Origin: Pseudomonadota bacterium
Lineage (GTDB): Bacteria > Myxococcota_A > Polyangia > Polyangiales > Polyangiaceae
Direction: 5' to 3'
Length of the DNA stretch: 64,000 nucleotides
Assembly: GCA_023428245.1 (NCBI GenBank)
Contig: JAEYYX010000015.1
Coordinates: 1-64,000, forward strand
Of this stretch, positions 53,651-62,882 are shown one piece after another (position 1 is the stretch's first letter; every line of letters starts with the position of its first letter). The notes beneath the pieces are model-generated. The model had not been told where the DNA came from. It was given only the letters and a program-made list of their open reading frames with translations, and searched no databases. Both the position numbers and the translations under genes were made by a program.

Positions 53651-54895
53651 ATGCTGCGCATTCGCGAGAACACCGACGAGATCGAGTGTGGTCGGACCCA
53701 GGGTCCTTACCGGGTCGTGGCTCGATCGATGGGAGAGGCTATCAGTCGGATTTTGGCTGTTGGTGGGGCGCTCCGGTTCGGGAGCGGCCCTCGGGCGGAC
53801 GTCCGACTTGCGGACCCAACAGTAAGCGCTCTTCATTGCGAGCTCGTCGCGCGACCAGACGGAGTCCTTGTGCGGGACCTCGGGAGTCGCAACGGGGTTG
53901 TCCTCGGCAATGGAAAGATCGAGGAAGCTCTGCTCAGGGACGGACGCGGTGAGGTCTTGATCGGACGGTCGACTCTCTCGATTGGGGCGCGGAGGGAGCC
54001 ACAGGGAGATGGCGACCTCGGAATCGTGGGCGCCTCGCGCGCGATGGAAGAAGTCCGCGATAAGGTGAGGAGCTTTGGACGCTTGCGGGCGCCCGTGTTG
54101 ATTCTCGGAGAATCAGGGACCGGGAAGGACGTCGTCGCACGAGCCATCTACCGTGCCTCCGGGCTCAAGGGGCCCTACGTCGCGACGAATGTTGCGGCCC
54201 TGGCCGACACCTTGATCGATGCCGAGCTCTTTGGACACGCGCGCGGAGCATTCACGGGAGCCGTGAGCGCTCGAGCGGGCGCATTCCAGCTCGCCGATCA
54301 GGGGCTCTTATTCCTGGATGAGATCGCTGAGCTTTCTCCGGGGGGGCAGGCCAAGCTCTTGCGCGTCGTCGAAGACGGCAAGGTGCGTCCGGTCGGTTCC
54401 GAGCGCGAAATTCAGGTGAATGCACGTACGGTGTTTGCGACCTGTGCCGATCTCGATGGGAAGATGAAGCGTGGGGAGTTTCGCCACGACCTCTTCCATC
54501 GCATCTCCATTCTAACGCTCGAACTGCCGCCACTGCGCCGGCGTCCCTCTGACATTCCACTTTTGGCCCGCTTCTATCTGGAGCAAAAGGCGAAGGAGCT
54601 AGGCCCGCGGATCTTGTCCGCCGAAGCGATCGATTTTCTCTCGGCGCAGAAGTGGCCGGGCAATGTGCGCCAGCTGTTTTCGAGCATCTATGCCGCGTGC
54701 GCCAGTACGTCGAACGAGGTCCTGCTCCCGGCGCATTTTCAGTTGAAGGGTGCCGAAGCGCCCCGCTCGCCTCTCGATCCGGCGGCCGCGCGTCGCTTGC
54801 TCGAAGAGCACGGCTCGCTCAGCGCTGCGGCTCGCGCCGCGCAGGTGCCTCGTACGACCTTTCGCTCACTGGTGGCGAGGAGCGGCGCGCGTTAA
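53651..54895 (+). CDS. FHA-domain sigma-54-dependent transcriptional activator
   Basis: A 414-residue enhancer-binding protein. An N-terminal FHA domain (about residues 40-110; 'RFGSGPRADVRLADP', 'VSALHCELV', 'LGSRNGVVLGNG') replaces a receiver domain. The AAA+ domain has Walker A 'GESGTGKDVVARAI' and the sigma-54-contacting loop 'GAFTGA'. The C-terminus holds a Fis-type helix-turn-helix ('LSAAARAAQVPRTTFRSLV'). Regulation is inferred to be through phosphothreonine signals from Ser/Thr kinases, common in myxobacteria. ATG 53651 is used; an earlier in-frame Met at 53588 overlaps the divergent start. Target promoters unknown. Confidence 0.88.
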   Translation: MLRIRENTDEIECGRTQGPYRVVARSMGEAISRILAVGGALRFGSGPRADVRLADPTVSALHCELVARPDGVLVRDLGSRNGVVLGNGKIEEALLRDGRGEVLIGRSTLSIGARREPQGDGDLGIVGASRAMEEVRDKVRSFGRLRAPVLILGESGTGKDVVARAIYRASGLKGPYVATNVAALADTLIDAELFGHARGAFTGAVSARAGAFQLADQGLLFLDEIAELSPGGQAKLLRVVEDGKVRPVGSEREIQVNARTVFATCADLDGKMKRGEFRHDLFHRISILTLELPPLRRRPSDIPLLARFYLEQKAKELGPRILSAEAIDFLSAQKWPGNVRQLFSSIYAACASTSNEVLLPAHFQLKGAEAPRSPLDPAAARRLLEEHGSLSAAARAAQVPRTTFRSLVARSGAR

Positions 54896-54910
54896 AACGA
54901 AGCCACTCGC

Positions 54911-56512
54911 GTGGTACTCAGGTGGTCCTTCTGGCGTCCGATCTGGCTCGGGTGCCTATTTTTGATGCTCATCGCTTGCGATGAGCCGGGGAGCCGTTCC
55001 TCCCGAGCCGAGGCAGGCGGGGCGGAGCCCTTGTCGCTCGAGACCCGAGACCAAGTTCTCTCATTCGTCTCCGAGCTTGAGGCGGAGGGGGAGCGAAGCC
55101 CGACTGGAGTCGAACGGTCGACTTCATTCGCCCGCGCCGCACATCTCCTCGAGCAAAGCTACCTGCGCGACGGTAAGACGGTCGACGCGGTGCGCGCGGA
55201 AGATCTCTGGAAGCGCGCGAGCGCCTCAGCCCCAGGATCCTGCGAGACTGCCCTCCGTGGCCTGCGCCTCCGCGCCTTTTTGAGCGGCTCGAGCGAGCAA
55301 ATCGCCATAGGACTCGAAGACAGTCGTCCGATGCTCACGGACGCAGAGTGTCGCGCGCGACTCGATCGCAGTCGCGCGTTCTTGCTGGGGGGCTCAGATC
55401 CGAAAGCCCAAGGACCGACGGATGCGGCCGGACAAAAAGGGGACGCGCCTCGGGGAGTCGTCGCGGCACAACCTGACGCCCTCGAGGTGGACGCAACTGC
55501 GGAGATCACGGGCGTAGAGACGCTCTCCTCGCAGGACTCGGCGCGGGTTGTCGTGAAAGTGACCCGTCCGACGCGATTCGAGCTCGGCGTGCTCGATGAG
55601 GACAGTGGGGGGGGGCCGCGCCTCTACGTCGACGTGCACGGCGCTCTGTATCAGGGTCCACGTGTCTTCGAGGAAACCGGTTTGGTCTCGAAGGTGCGCC
55701 TCGGGAATCGCGTAGGAGGGACGCGCCTCGTGCTCGACCTGCGCCGTGCCGCATATCACCGCGTCTTCTACCTGCCGCATCCGTTTCGGCTCATCGTCGA
55801 TCTGAGCGTGACCGCCCCCGAGCGACTCACGATTCCCCGCGAGATCCGGCGCGTCGTGCTCGATCCGGGTCACGGTGGGCATGACCCCGGAGCGGTCGGG
55901 CCCCACGGGCTCCGTGAAAAGGACGTGACCCTGGACATCGCGCACCGAGCGGCGCCCCTCTTGGCCCGGGAAGTTGGTGTTTCGACGCTCCTCACGCGAG
56001 ATGTGGACGTCTACGTGCCTCTCGATGAACGAGCCGCTCGCGCCAACGCCTTCAATGCGGATCTCTTCATCTCGATCCACATGAACTCGAGTCCGGATGG
56101 CGCGGCGCGCGGGGTGATGACTTTTGTGCTCGATTCTTCTCGGCACGAGTCCGAGGCTCAGGTTGCGGCTCGGGAGAACGCGTCGACGGCCGCCGCCGCG
56201 GCTGAGCTTGCCAATTCGCTCAGTGGTATCGAGAGCTCATCTTTGCGCGCGGCCTCTCAGCTTTTCGCTGAGCTCTTGCAGCGAGCGGCCGGCTCTTCGC
56301 TCCGACAGCTCTACCCGGACGTCGAGGACCACGGGGTCCAGCGGGCGGGCTTCTACGTGCTCGCAGGCGCGACTATGCCGGCTGTGCTGTTCGAAGGTTC
56401 CTTCATCTCAAACCCCGTCGAATCGAAGCGCCTGAGCTCAGAGGCTTATCGGCAGCGGCTTGCTGACGCATTGGTCAATGCTGTGCGCGCCTACAAGGAG
56501 GGGCGCCACTGA
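54911..56512 (+). CDS. Lipoprotein N-acetylmuramoyl-L-alanine amidase with AMIN domain
   Basis: A 533-residue amidase. GTG 54911 starts a lipoprotein signal ('LGCLFLMLIACDEP', Cys about residue 24). A helical N-terminal region (about 40-150) precedes an AMIN-like domain (about 190-290), then an Amidase_3 domain (about 312-530) with zinc motifs 'LDPGHGGHDPGA', 'GLREKDV', 'ISIHMNSS' and the catalytic Glu in 'AVLFEGSFIS'. It cleaves the peptide from peptidoglycan at the cell division site or during remodelling. Lipidation is unusual, since AmiC is normally a soluble periplasmic Tat substrate. It follows the sigma-54 activator by 15 bases. Confidence 0.9.
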   Translation: MVLRWSFWRPIWLGCLFLMLIACDEPGSRSSRAEAGGAEPLSLETRDQVLSFVSELEAEGERSPTGVERSTSFARAAHLLEQSYLRDGKTVDAVRAEDLWKRASASAPGSCETALRGLRLRAFLSGSSEQIAIGLEDSRPMLTDAECRARLDRSRAFLLGGSDPKAQGPTDAAGQKGDAPRGVVAAQPDALEVDATAEITGVETLSSQDSARVVVKVTRPTRFELGVLDEDSGGGPRLYVDVHGALYQGPRVFEETGLVSKVRLGNRVGGTRLVLDLRRAAYHRVFYLPHPFRLIVDLSVTAPERLTIPREIRRVVLDPGHGGHDPGAVGPHGLREKDVTLDIAHRAAPLLAREVGVSTLLTRDVDVYVPLDERAARANAFNADLFISIHMNSSPDGAARGVMTFVLDSSRHESEAQVAARENASTAAAAAELANSLSGIESSSLRAASQLFAELLQRAAGSSLRQLYPDVEDHGVQRAGFYVLAGATMPAVLFEGSFISNPVESKRLSSEAYRQRLADALVNAVRAYKEGRH

Positions 56513-56618
56513 ACGATTCGGCAGCGCGGGGTAGGCGGAGGTGGGACCAGAGGGGCGACCTTTGGTTGCTACCCTGGAAGTGGTGGGCTACGCTCCCGAG
56601 CTCGCCGGAGAGCGACTC

Positions 56619-56981
56619 ATGAACAAGCCGCAGCTCAAGAAATTCAAGCAACTTCTCGAAGAGAAGCGTGAAGAAATCCTCAAGAAGGCGCAGCAGACGC
56701 TGACCGAGGATATGACGCTCGACCAGGACGATCTGCCCGACGAAATGGACCTCGCGTCCAGTGAGTATCTGCAGTCGTTCACTTTCCGCCTCCGCGGCCG
56801 TGAGAAGGTCTTTCTGAGCAAGATTCAGAAAGCCCTCGACCGCATCGAGGACGGAACCTTTGGACTCTGCGAAGAGTGTGGGACGGAGATTACTCCGAAG
56901 CGCCTCGAGGCGCGCCCCGAGACCACGCTCTGTATCCGCTGCAAAGAAGACCAGGAGCGCGTTGAGCGCGACTTCGGCTAA
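56619..56981 (+). CDS. DksA/TraR-type zinc-finger regulator
   Basis: A 120-residue protein with an N-terminal coiled coil and a C-terminal zinc finger C-x2-C-x17-C-x2-C ('CEECGTEI...CIRC'). The coiled-coil tip contains 'DEMDLA', matching the DxxDxA motif by which DksA reaches RNA polymerase. It probably modulates transcription at promoters together with ppGpp. ATG 56619 has GGAG 8 bases upstream. A strong terminator follows at 57005. Confidence 0.9.
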   Translation: MNKPQLKKFKQLLEEKREEILKKAQQTLTEDMTLDQDDLPDEMDLASSEYLQSFTFRLRGREKVFLSKIQKALDRIEDGTFGLCEECGTEITPKRLEARPETTLCIRCKEDQERVERDFG

Positions 56982-57004
56982 CGCGAGCCTCGCCTATGGA
57001 AAAG

Positions 57005-57036
57005 AAAACGGGGCGCCTTCTGGTGCCCCGTTTTTT
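57005..57036 (+). terminator. Rho-independent terminator after the DksA-like gene
   Basis: The stem ACGGGGCGCC / GGTGCCCCGT, 4-base loop, followed by six T. It may also serve the convergent mlaC gene through its A-rich left flank (AAAAGAAAA). Confidence 0.93.
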
Positions 57037-57089
57037 CGTTGGTCGCTCTCTCTTGGCCCCGGCTCTTCTTCGCGCCGTCGGGCCGCGGT

Positions 57090-57683
57090 CTAGGTGCCCT
57101 CTTCCGAGTTCGCCTTCTTCTTCATCCGCTCGATGAGCCCGGAAAATCCATCCTTGTCCATGATCTTCCGGAACTGGTTCTTGTAGTTCAAAACGAGACT
57201 CGACCCTTCCGTAATGATGTCCTGGATGCGCCATTTGCCGTCTTTTTCGGCCACGACGTAGTCGATCGACAGAGGCTCTTTGCGCTGGTCCGTCTTGTGT
57301 TTGGCGGTCGTTTTCACCAAACGCCCGCCTTTTGCGTCATTTTCGCCGCGGAACTCAATTGCGTAGTTGAGCGTGTCGCGGATGTTCTTGGTGTAGGCGC
57401 GGCGAACCAAGGTCACGAGCAGCGTCTGGAACTCCTTGCGCTCAGCCTCGCTCAAACTGGCCCATTTGCCTTCGAGGGAGGCGGAGGCCAGCTTTTCGTA
57501 GTCGAGCAGCTGGTCGAACGCCTGGTTCAGCTTTTCTACTGGGGCCTTCGAGGAGACGAGCGAGGTGAGCTCAGTGTGCTTGACCTTGAGGTACCCTTCG
57601 GCGCTTTCGGCGAGGGCCGGCGACGAGGCGAAGAGTAGGGCGAGCAGCAGGAGTAGGCGGCGAGCAAATCGAGAGGTGATCAT
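57090..57683 (-). CDS. MlaC/Ttg2D-family periplasmic phospholipid-binding protein
   Basis: A 197-residue protein with a signal peptide (ending 'SSPALAES'), matching the MlaC family of phospholipid carriers between outer and inner membrane ('WASLSEAERKEFQTLLVTLV', 'YTKNIRDTLNYAIEF', 'WRIQDIITEGSSLVLNYKN'). Other mla genes are not nearby. Convergent with the DksA-like gene. Confidence 0.9.
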   Translation of the reverse strand: MITSRFARRLLLLLALLFASSPALAESAEGYLKVKHTELTSLVSSKAPVEKLNQAFDQLLDYEKLASASLEGKWASLSEAERKEFQTLLVTLVRRAYTKNIRDTLNYAIEFRGENDAKGGRLVKTTAKHKTDQRKEPLSIDYVVAEKDGKWRIQDIITEGSSLVLNYKNQFRKIMDKDGFSGLIERMKKKANSEEGT

Positions 57684-57775
57684 GGCGAGAAGTGGGGGTC
57701 GAAGGTTATACGGACCGCACCCTCTTCACCTTCCCACGTCGAAAGCGCCCGGAAAAGGTTCGTTCGCTCCAAAAA

Positions 57776-59143
57776 TTACCCCGAATTTTCCCTGTGAAAC
57801 CGGGGCATGCGCAGAACGAAGGTCGCTCCGCTCTGTCCGGTAGGCACTTCGACCGAGAAACCGTGCTCGTCGGCGATGCGTTTGACGACGGCGAGCCCGA
57901 TACCGGTGCCATGAGATCTCGTCGTATAATATGCGTCGAAGAGGTGGAGGCGGGCTTGGGAGTCGATGCCGCTGCCGTCGTCTTCCACCGCGACGCTCAC
58001 CTGGTCCGCGTTGCCGCTGAGGCGGACGCGCACCTCTCCTCCAGCTTCGCTCGCCTGGACCGCATTCCGCACAAGGTTCCAGAAGAGCTGGCGAAGTTGT
58101 CCGCCATCTGCAATCACGGTGAACTCTTCGTCTTCGGGTGCGAGAAGGTGAACGTCCACATCGCTTGTGGCGCGCCCCGAGACGCGGGCGAGCTGGACAA
58201 GATCTCTCAGAAGGGGACCTACGACCACAGGCGCGAGATCCGGTGGCCTGGGTCGCGCCAGGTCGAGCATATCGCTGACGAGTTCTTCGAGGCGCCTCGA
58301 TTCCCGGAGCACGATCTCGCAGAGCTGTCGATCGTCGTCATCGACGGCAGTGGTGCGGAGCATCTGAACCGAGCCCGAGATAGCGCTGAGGGGATTGCGG
58401 ATTTCGTGGGCGAGACCGAGGGAGAGGCGCCCCAGGGCGGCCATACGTTCGGCGCGGTGTGCGCGGTCTTCGGCATCGACGAGGGCGCCTCGCGTGCGCT
58501 GCAAGCGCTCAGAGAGATTACTCACGAGCAGCGCCACGAACAGGAGCGCGAGCAGGTTGATCACCACGTGGAAGGTGATGTCGTCGGGATGGAGCGCGTA
58601 GGAGCGTGAGGGCTGATCCAGGGGAGCGGGGAGCGTCTTGGCCTGCACGAGGAGCGTCAAAAGGCTATAGAAGACGCCGCCGCTGAGTGCCGAAGCCATG
58701 GCGCCCGGCACGCCGAGGACGATGCCGGCGACGATGCAGGAAATGCCATAGAGGACCGTGGCTCCGCTCGCCGGTCCCCCGCTCAGGTACACCATCACAG
58801 TCCAGAGCGCCTGATCGATCAGCAATGTCCCGAGCAAGACGGAACGCGCTTTTGCGCCTGCACGGAGGAGCAATTGAGCGACGGCGCTCGTCAGGACCGC
58901 TACGAGAAATGCCACGAGGGCGAGGGAAGTCGAGTAGCTAAGCGTCCCCTGCAGAGGTGGACTCACGAGTTCGAAGGCAACGACAGAGAGGGCCGCACCA
59001 AAGAGCAGGAACCGAAAGACCGTGAGCCAGCGGAAGGTCCTCCGGAATGGAGGCGAGGCTGCGGCTGCGGCTGCGGTTGCTGCTCGCGGCCCGTCGCCGA
59101 ACGCACGATCAGGGGGCATCGAAGGGGAGAGACGGAGCACCAC
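57776..59143 (-). CDS. pilS: PilS-like sensor histidine kinase
   Basis: A 455-residue kinase with about six N-terminal membrane helices (residues about 35-200), a linker, HisKA ('LGLAHEIRNPLSAISG', His about 246) and an intact HATPase with N box 'LFWNLVRNAVQAS', G1 'DDGSGID' and G2 'GTGIGLAVVKRI'. Six-helix sensors next to pilC are typically PilS, which with PilR controls pilin transcription. Adjacency to pilC supports the name; no pilR follows. Translation start uncertain: GTG 59143 or ATG 59119. Confidence 0.85.
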   Translation of the reverse strand: MVLRLSPSMPPDRAFGDGPRAATAAAAAASPPFRRTFRWLTVFRFLLFGAALSVVAFELVSPPLQGTLSYSTSLALVAFLVAVLTSAVAQLLLRAGAKARSVLLGTLLIDQALWTVMVYLSGGPASGATVLYGISCIVAGIVLGVPGAMASALSGGVFYSLLTLLVQAKTLPAPLDQPSRSYALHPDDITFHVVINLLALLFVALLVSNLSERLQRTRGALVDAEDRAHRAERMAALGRLSLGLAHEIRNPLSAISGSVQMLRTTAVDDDDRQLCEIVLRESRRLEELVSDMLDLARPRPPDLAPVVVGPLLRDLVQLARVSGRATSDVDVHLLAPEDEEFTVIADGGQLRQLFWNLVRNAVQASEAGGEVRVRLSGNADQVSVAVEDDGSGIDSQARLHLFDAYYTTRSHGTGIGLAVVKRIADEHGFSVEVPTGQSGATFVLRMPRFHRENSG

Positions 59144-59167
59144 GTCGACTCAAATGGCCTCCCTCGA

Positions 59168-60385
59168 TTACCCCCCGCCGCCCACCGCACCGGCGAGCGA
59201 GAAGATCGGCAAATACATAGCGACCAGCACGACGCCGACCATACCGCCGACGCCGACCATCATGATCGGCTCAAGGGAGGAGGTGAGCGCGGCGACCGCG
59301 ACGTCAGTCTCCTCTTCGTAGAAGTCGGCGATCTTATTGAGCATCTGATCGAGAGCACCGGTCTGCTCGCCGACGGAGATCATTTGCACCACCATCTCCG
59401 GGAACACGCCCGCCTTCAGCAGGGGATCGGCCATGTTTTGGCCTTCGCCGACTGCAGTGCGCACACCCATGACACCTTCGGAGATGATGACGTTGCCGGC
59501 GGTTCGCGCGCAGATTTCAAGAGCATCAAGGATCGGAACGCCCGATTGGAGCAAGGTGCCGAGAGTACGCGTGAAGCGAGCAACGGCGATCTTCTGCATG
59601 GTGGGACCCATCAGCGGTAGGGAGAGGAGCGCTTTGTGGAGCATCTTCTTGCCGCGCGGGTTGCGGTAGGTGGCGATGAAGCCGTAGGCGAGCCCGATGC
59701 TGATCAGCACGATCAACCAAAGGTAGCTCACGAACGCGTGAGAGGCGGCCAGCATCATTCGGGTGATCCCGGGCAGGTTCTCCTTGCCGCCGCCGAAGTT
59801 CTTGAACATCTCCTCGAAGGCCGGGATGACGAACGCCATCAAGATCGCAATGACGGCGATAGCCACGAAGACCACGATCGTCGGGTAGGTCAGGGCTCCT
59901 CGGACCTGGGAGATCAGCTTGGCCCTCTTCTCGATGTACGTAGAGAGACGCAGCATGATGCTGTCCAAGATGCCGCCGACCTCACCAGCCTGAATCAGGT
60001 TGACGAACAGATCGTCGAAGATGAGCGGGTGGCGCCTGAGTGACTCGCTGAAGGTGGCGCCTTGTTCGACGTTCCCTTTGATGTCCGAGAGGGCAGCTTT
60101 GAACGTTCGATTTGATTGTTGCGAGGCTAAGATGTCGAGACACTGTACGATGGGCAGGCCCGCGTTGATCATCGTCGCGAATAGGCGCGTGAAAGTGACG
60201 AGCTCTTTCACGCCGACGCCGCCGCCGAAACTGATGCTGCGCAGCCGGGAACGCGGCTGGACCTTGACGGGCGTCAAGAGCTGCTGGCGGAGGCGGTTTT
60301 GGACGGTGAGGACATCGGGCGCGTCCATGACGCCCTTTTGGATTTGGCCCGCGCGGTTGCGCGCTTCCCAGCTAAACTCCGGCAT
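59168..60385 (-). CDS. pilC: Type IV pilus inner-membrane platform protein PilC
   Basis: A 405-residue protein of the type II secretion F family: N-terminal 'FSWEARNRAGQIQKGVMDA', two T2SSF domains (about residues 65-190 and 270-395) and three membrane helices ('IVVFVAIAVIAILMAFVIP', 'LWLIVLISIGLAYGFI', and a C-terminal one). It anchors the pilus assembly ATPases. It lies 24 bases upstream of the pilS-like gene. pilB and pilT, usually neighbours, are absent upstream, where a divergent hydrolase gene begins. Confidence 0.95.
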   Translation of the reverse strand: MPEFSWEARNRAGQIQKGVMDAPDVLTVQNRLRQQLLTPVKVQPRSRLRSISFGGGVGVKELVTFTRLFATMINAGLPIVQCLDILASQQSNRTFKAALSDIKGNVEQGATFSESLRRHPLIFDDLFVNLIQAGEVGGILDSIMLRLSTYIEKRAKLISQVRGALTYPTIVVFVAIAVIAILMAFVIPAFEEMFKNFGGGKENLPGITRMMLAASHAFVSYLWLIVLISIGLAYGFIATYRNPRGKKMLHKALLSLPLMGPTMQKIAVARFTRTLGTLLQSGVPILDALEICARTAGNVIISEGVMGVRTAVGEGQNMADPLLKAGVFPEMVVQMISVGEQTGALDQMLNKIADFYEEETDVAVAALTSSLEPIMMVGVGGMVGVVLVAMYLPIFSLAGAVGGGG

Positions 60386-60481
60386 GCTGTTTCCGATTCC
60401 GACTCTGGACGCGCCTCAGGCGATAAGGCGATCATACCCGGGGCTTTGACGCGAGGTCAAAAACTACAGGGATGCTGAGGA

Positions 60482-61534
60482 ATGCCGAGAGAAGGTGACA
60501 TCGATGACGTCGTCAGGGTTTGTGTGACAGAGGCACAGGTCGCTCCTGTTGGCGTTGCAGCTTGGGCCCGGGTGGGGGACGGGCGGGTTTTCTGGGGAGG
60601 TGAGGGTGCGGATGTGGGCTCTGCGTTCGATCTCGCCTCGGTGACGAAGACCTGCGTCGCGGTCACGGCCGTCAAGCTCGCGTGCTCGGGCCAGTTGAGT
60701 CTCGATCGGCCAGCCCAGGATTTCTTGCCCGGGCTTACGGGGACTCGAGGGGGAAGCGCGTCCCTGCGAGTCCTCCTCTCTCACCGGAGCGGCCTTCGTG
60801 CGCATGAACAGCTCTATCGGGAATCCTGGGCGGGGCGGCCCGTATCGCGCCTTCGCTTCCTCCGGCGTGCTGCCGAGGCTCGAGGACAGCACACGGGCGC
60901 TCTCTACAGCGACCTCGGGTACATCATCGCTGGGGCCTGCATCGAGGAGGCGGAACAAGCTCCTCTCGACCTAGTTATCGAAGAGGTTCTCGCGCATCCT
61001 CACGGGCTCTCGATCGGCTCGACTCGGAGGCTCCGCGCCCGAGGGGTGCGCGAGTTTGTGTCGACGGAGATCCAGCCAGCGCGGGGAGGGCTCCTCTCGG
61101 GAGTCGTGCACGATGACAACGCTTGGGCACTCTCGGGGCTCGGCTGCGCGGGGCACGCGGGGCTTTTCGGGACTCCAGAATCACTTGTCCGTCTCGGACT
61201 TCTGCTCACCGAGGGAGCCGCGGAAGGAGGTCCCTTCGAGGCGCTAGTGCCCGAGCTCCTCGCGGAATGGAGCCAAGGGCTTGGCATGGGCGTGATGTTT
61301 GCGAGCGGGCCTGACAGCCAAGCGGGACAGCTGCGGGGCCCGCGTGTCTTCGGGCACCTCGGGTTCACCGGAACGAGTCTCTGGTGTGATCCGGATCGAG
61401 GCGTCGCAGCGGTTCTACTGACGAATCGCGTGTACCCGCGGAGAAATCCTCGGCCGACTCAGCCGGGTATCGTAGGGGCGCGTCGCGCTGTCCATGACCA
61501 GCTCTGGGCGCTTTCGGATCAGGGAGCGAGCTGA
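60482..61534 (+). CDS. Serine hydrolase of the class C beta-lactamase family
   Basis: A 350-residue protein with the SxxK motif ('ASVTKT', Ser about residue 53), a Tyr motif 'YSDLGY' (YxN replaced by YSD) and 'HLGFTGTS' at the KTG position. It lacks a clear signal peptide, so it is perhaps cytoplasmic or exported otherwise. Family members are carboxypeptidases, esterases or amidases; substrate not predictable. Divergent from pilC with a 96-base gap. Confidence 0.85.
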   Translation: MPREGDIDDVVRVCVTEAQVAPVGVAAWARVGDGRVFWGGEGADVGSAFDLASVTKTCVAVTAVKLACSGQLSLDRPAQDFLPGLTGTRGGSASLRVLLSHRSGLRAHEQLYRESWAGRPVSRLRFLRRAAEARGQHTGALYSDLGYIIAGACIEEAEQAPLDLVIEEVLAHPHGLSIGSTRRLRARGVREFVSTEIQPARGGLLSGVVHDDNAWALSGLGCAGHAGLFGTPESLVRLGLLLTEGAAEGGPFEALVPELLAEWSQGLGMGVMFASGPDSQAGQLRGPRVFGHLGFTGTSLWCDPDRGVAAVLLTNRVYPRRNPRPTQPGIVGARRAVHDQLWALSDQGAS

Positions 61535-61652
61535 GGTGCATGCGCGGAACCGGCCTCAGGGAGCGCAGTCTGAAAGGGGACTCGACGGGGCGATGTCCTA
61601 TCGCTAGGACTGTGCGAATGGGTCCGAGGGATTCGGCCCCGATGTCGGTCTG

Positions 61653-62882
61653 ATGTGGAAGCTCTCGATTGCTGACGACCAGGGCCAGCGAACGAACGTC
61701 ACCCTCGTCCGCGACCAGTACACGATCGGTCGTGCGGAAGGGAACAGCGTTCGTCTCACGGAACGCAACGTGTCCCGACAGCACGCGCTCGTGGAGCGCT
61801 CGAAGCGCGGGATCCGAATTCAGGACCTTGGTAGTGACAACGGAATATTCGTCAACGGCGTGCGGCTGTCGACCGAGGCGCACGAACTGGAGCATGGCGA
61901 TCTGGTCCAGATTGGCGACTATCGGATCGAGATCATCGACGAAGACCGTTCGACCCAAGAACAGGCGCATCGTCCGCTCGCGGGGTCGGTGTCCCCGCCC
62001 TCGACTCGTCTCTCCGATCGGCTCGTCGTGCTCATCGGCCCGAACCAAGGTCATGAATTCCCCCTTGAGATGGACAGGCATCTCATTGGACGCGGCGAGG
62101 AATGCGATATCCCGCTGGATCACGCCTCAGTGAGCCGGGTCCACGCTGAGGTTCGTCGCATCGACGCGGACCATTTTGAGATCATTGACAAAGGCAGCGC
62201 CAATGGGCTCCGGGTCAATTCGCGGGAGATGCCGCGCGCGGTCCTCGATGGTCGAGATGTGATTGAGATCGGAGACGTCGTCCTCAAGTACATCCCGAAG
62301 GGTCAGGTGTTCCGCGCCTCGCCAGCGGAAGGTGCGCGCATCGCGGCGCTCGCAGGCGCCTCTTCTTTGCCACCGGGAGAAAAAGCTTCGATCGGTCTTG
62401 GTCGAACCCTGTTTGCCGCGGGCCTCGGCGCCCTAGTCGCCGCACTGCTCGCGGCCTATCTGATCACGGCTCCCTCCCGAGCACGGGGCGTCGAGCGATC
62501 CCGGGCGACCGCGGGCCTCGCAGCCAACGTCGTTGCGGCGCTCGACGAAGCTGTTTCCCTCAAAGAAAAGGGAGATCTGAGCGGCGCTCATCGGAAGATC
62601 CAGAGCCTCGGCCGGAAGCCTCAGATCACGAAGCTGCCGGATGTGATCGCGATCGAGAGCGCCTGGGCCAAAGCTCGTCTCGAAGAGGCGCGCACGAAGT
62701 CCTCCGTTGCTGAACGTCGGGCGCTCTTTGATGAGGTGGCGCGGACTGAGACTGTGCCGACCGCGCTGCGACGGGAGGCGAGTGACCTCTTGCAGAAGAC
62801 CGCCGAGAAGGGGATTTCCCTCGAAGAGCTCGAGCAAGAACAGGGCCGCACCGAGGCCGGGTCGGATGCAAAGGAACCCTAA
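61653..62882 (+). CDS. Double-FHA membrane protein
   Basis: A 409-residue protein with two FHA domains (about residues 5-85 and 125-210; signatures 'TIGRAEGNSVRL', 'SRQHALVE', 'LIGRGEECDIPLD', 'SRVHAEV'), a membrane helix near 248-270 ('LFAAGLGALVAALLAAYLI') and a helical C-terminal part facing the periplasm. Both FHA domains retain the Arg, Ser and His-type residues used to bind phosphothreonine. It overlaps the next gene by 17 bases, so they are co-translated. The kinase it responds to is not in the window. Confidence 0.85.
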   Translation: MWKLSIADDQGQRTNVTLVRDQYTIGRAEGNSVRLTERNVSRQHALVERSKRGIRIQDLGSDNGIFVNGVRLSTEAHELEHGDLVQIGDYRIEIIDEDRSTQEQAHRPLAGSVSPPSTRLSDRLVVLIGPNQGHEFPLEMDRHLIGRGEECDIPLDHASVSRVHAEVRRIDADHFEIIDKGSANGLRVNSREMPRAVLDGRDVIEIGDVVLKYIPKGQVFRASPAEGARIAALAGASSLPPGEKASIGLGRTLFAAGLGALVAALLAAYLITAPSRARGVERSRATAGLAANVVAALDEAVSLKEKGDLSGAHRKIQSLGRKPQITKLPDVIAIESAWAKARLEEARTKSSVAERRALFDEVARTETVPTALRREASDLLQKTAEKGISLEELEQEQGRTEAGSDAKEP

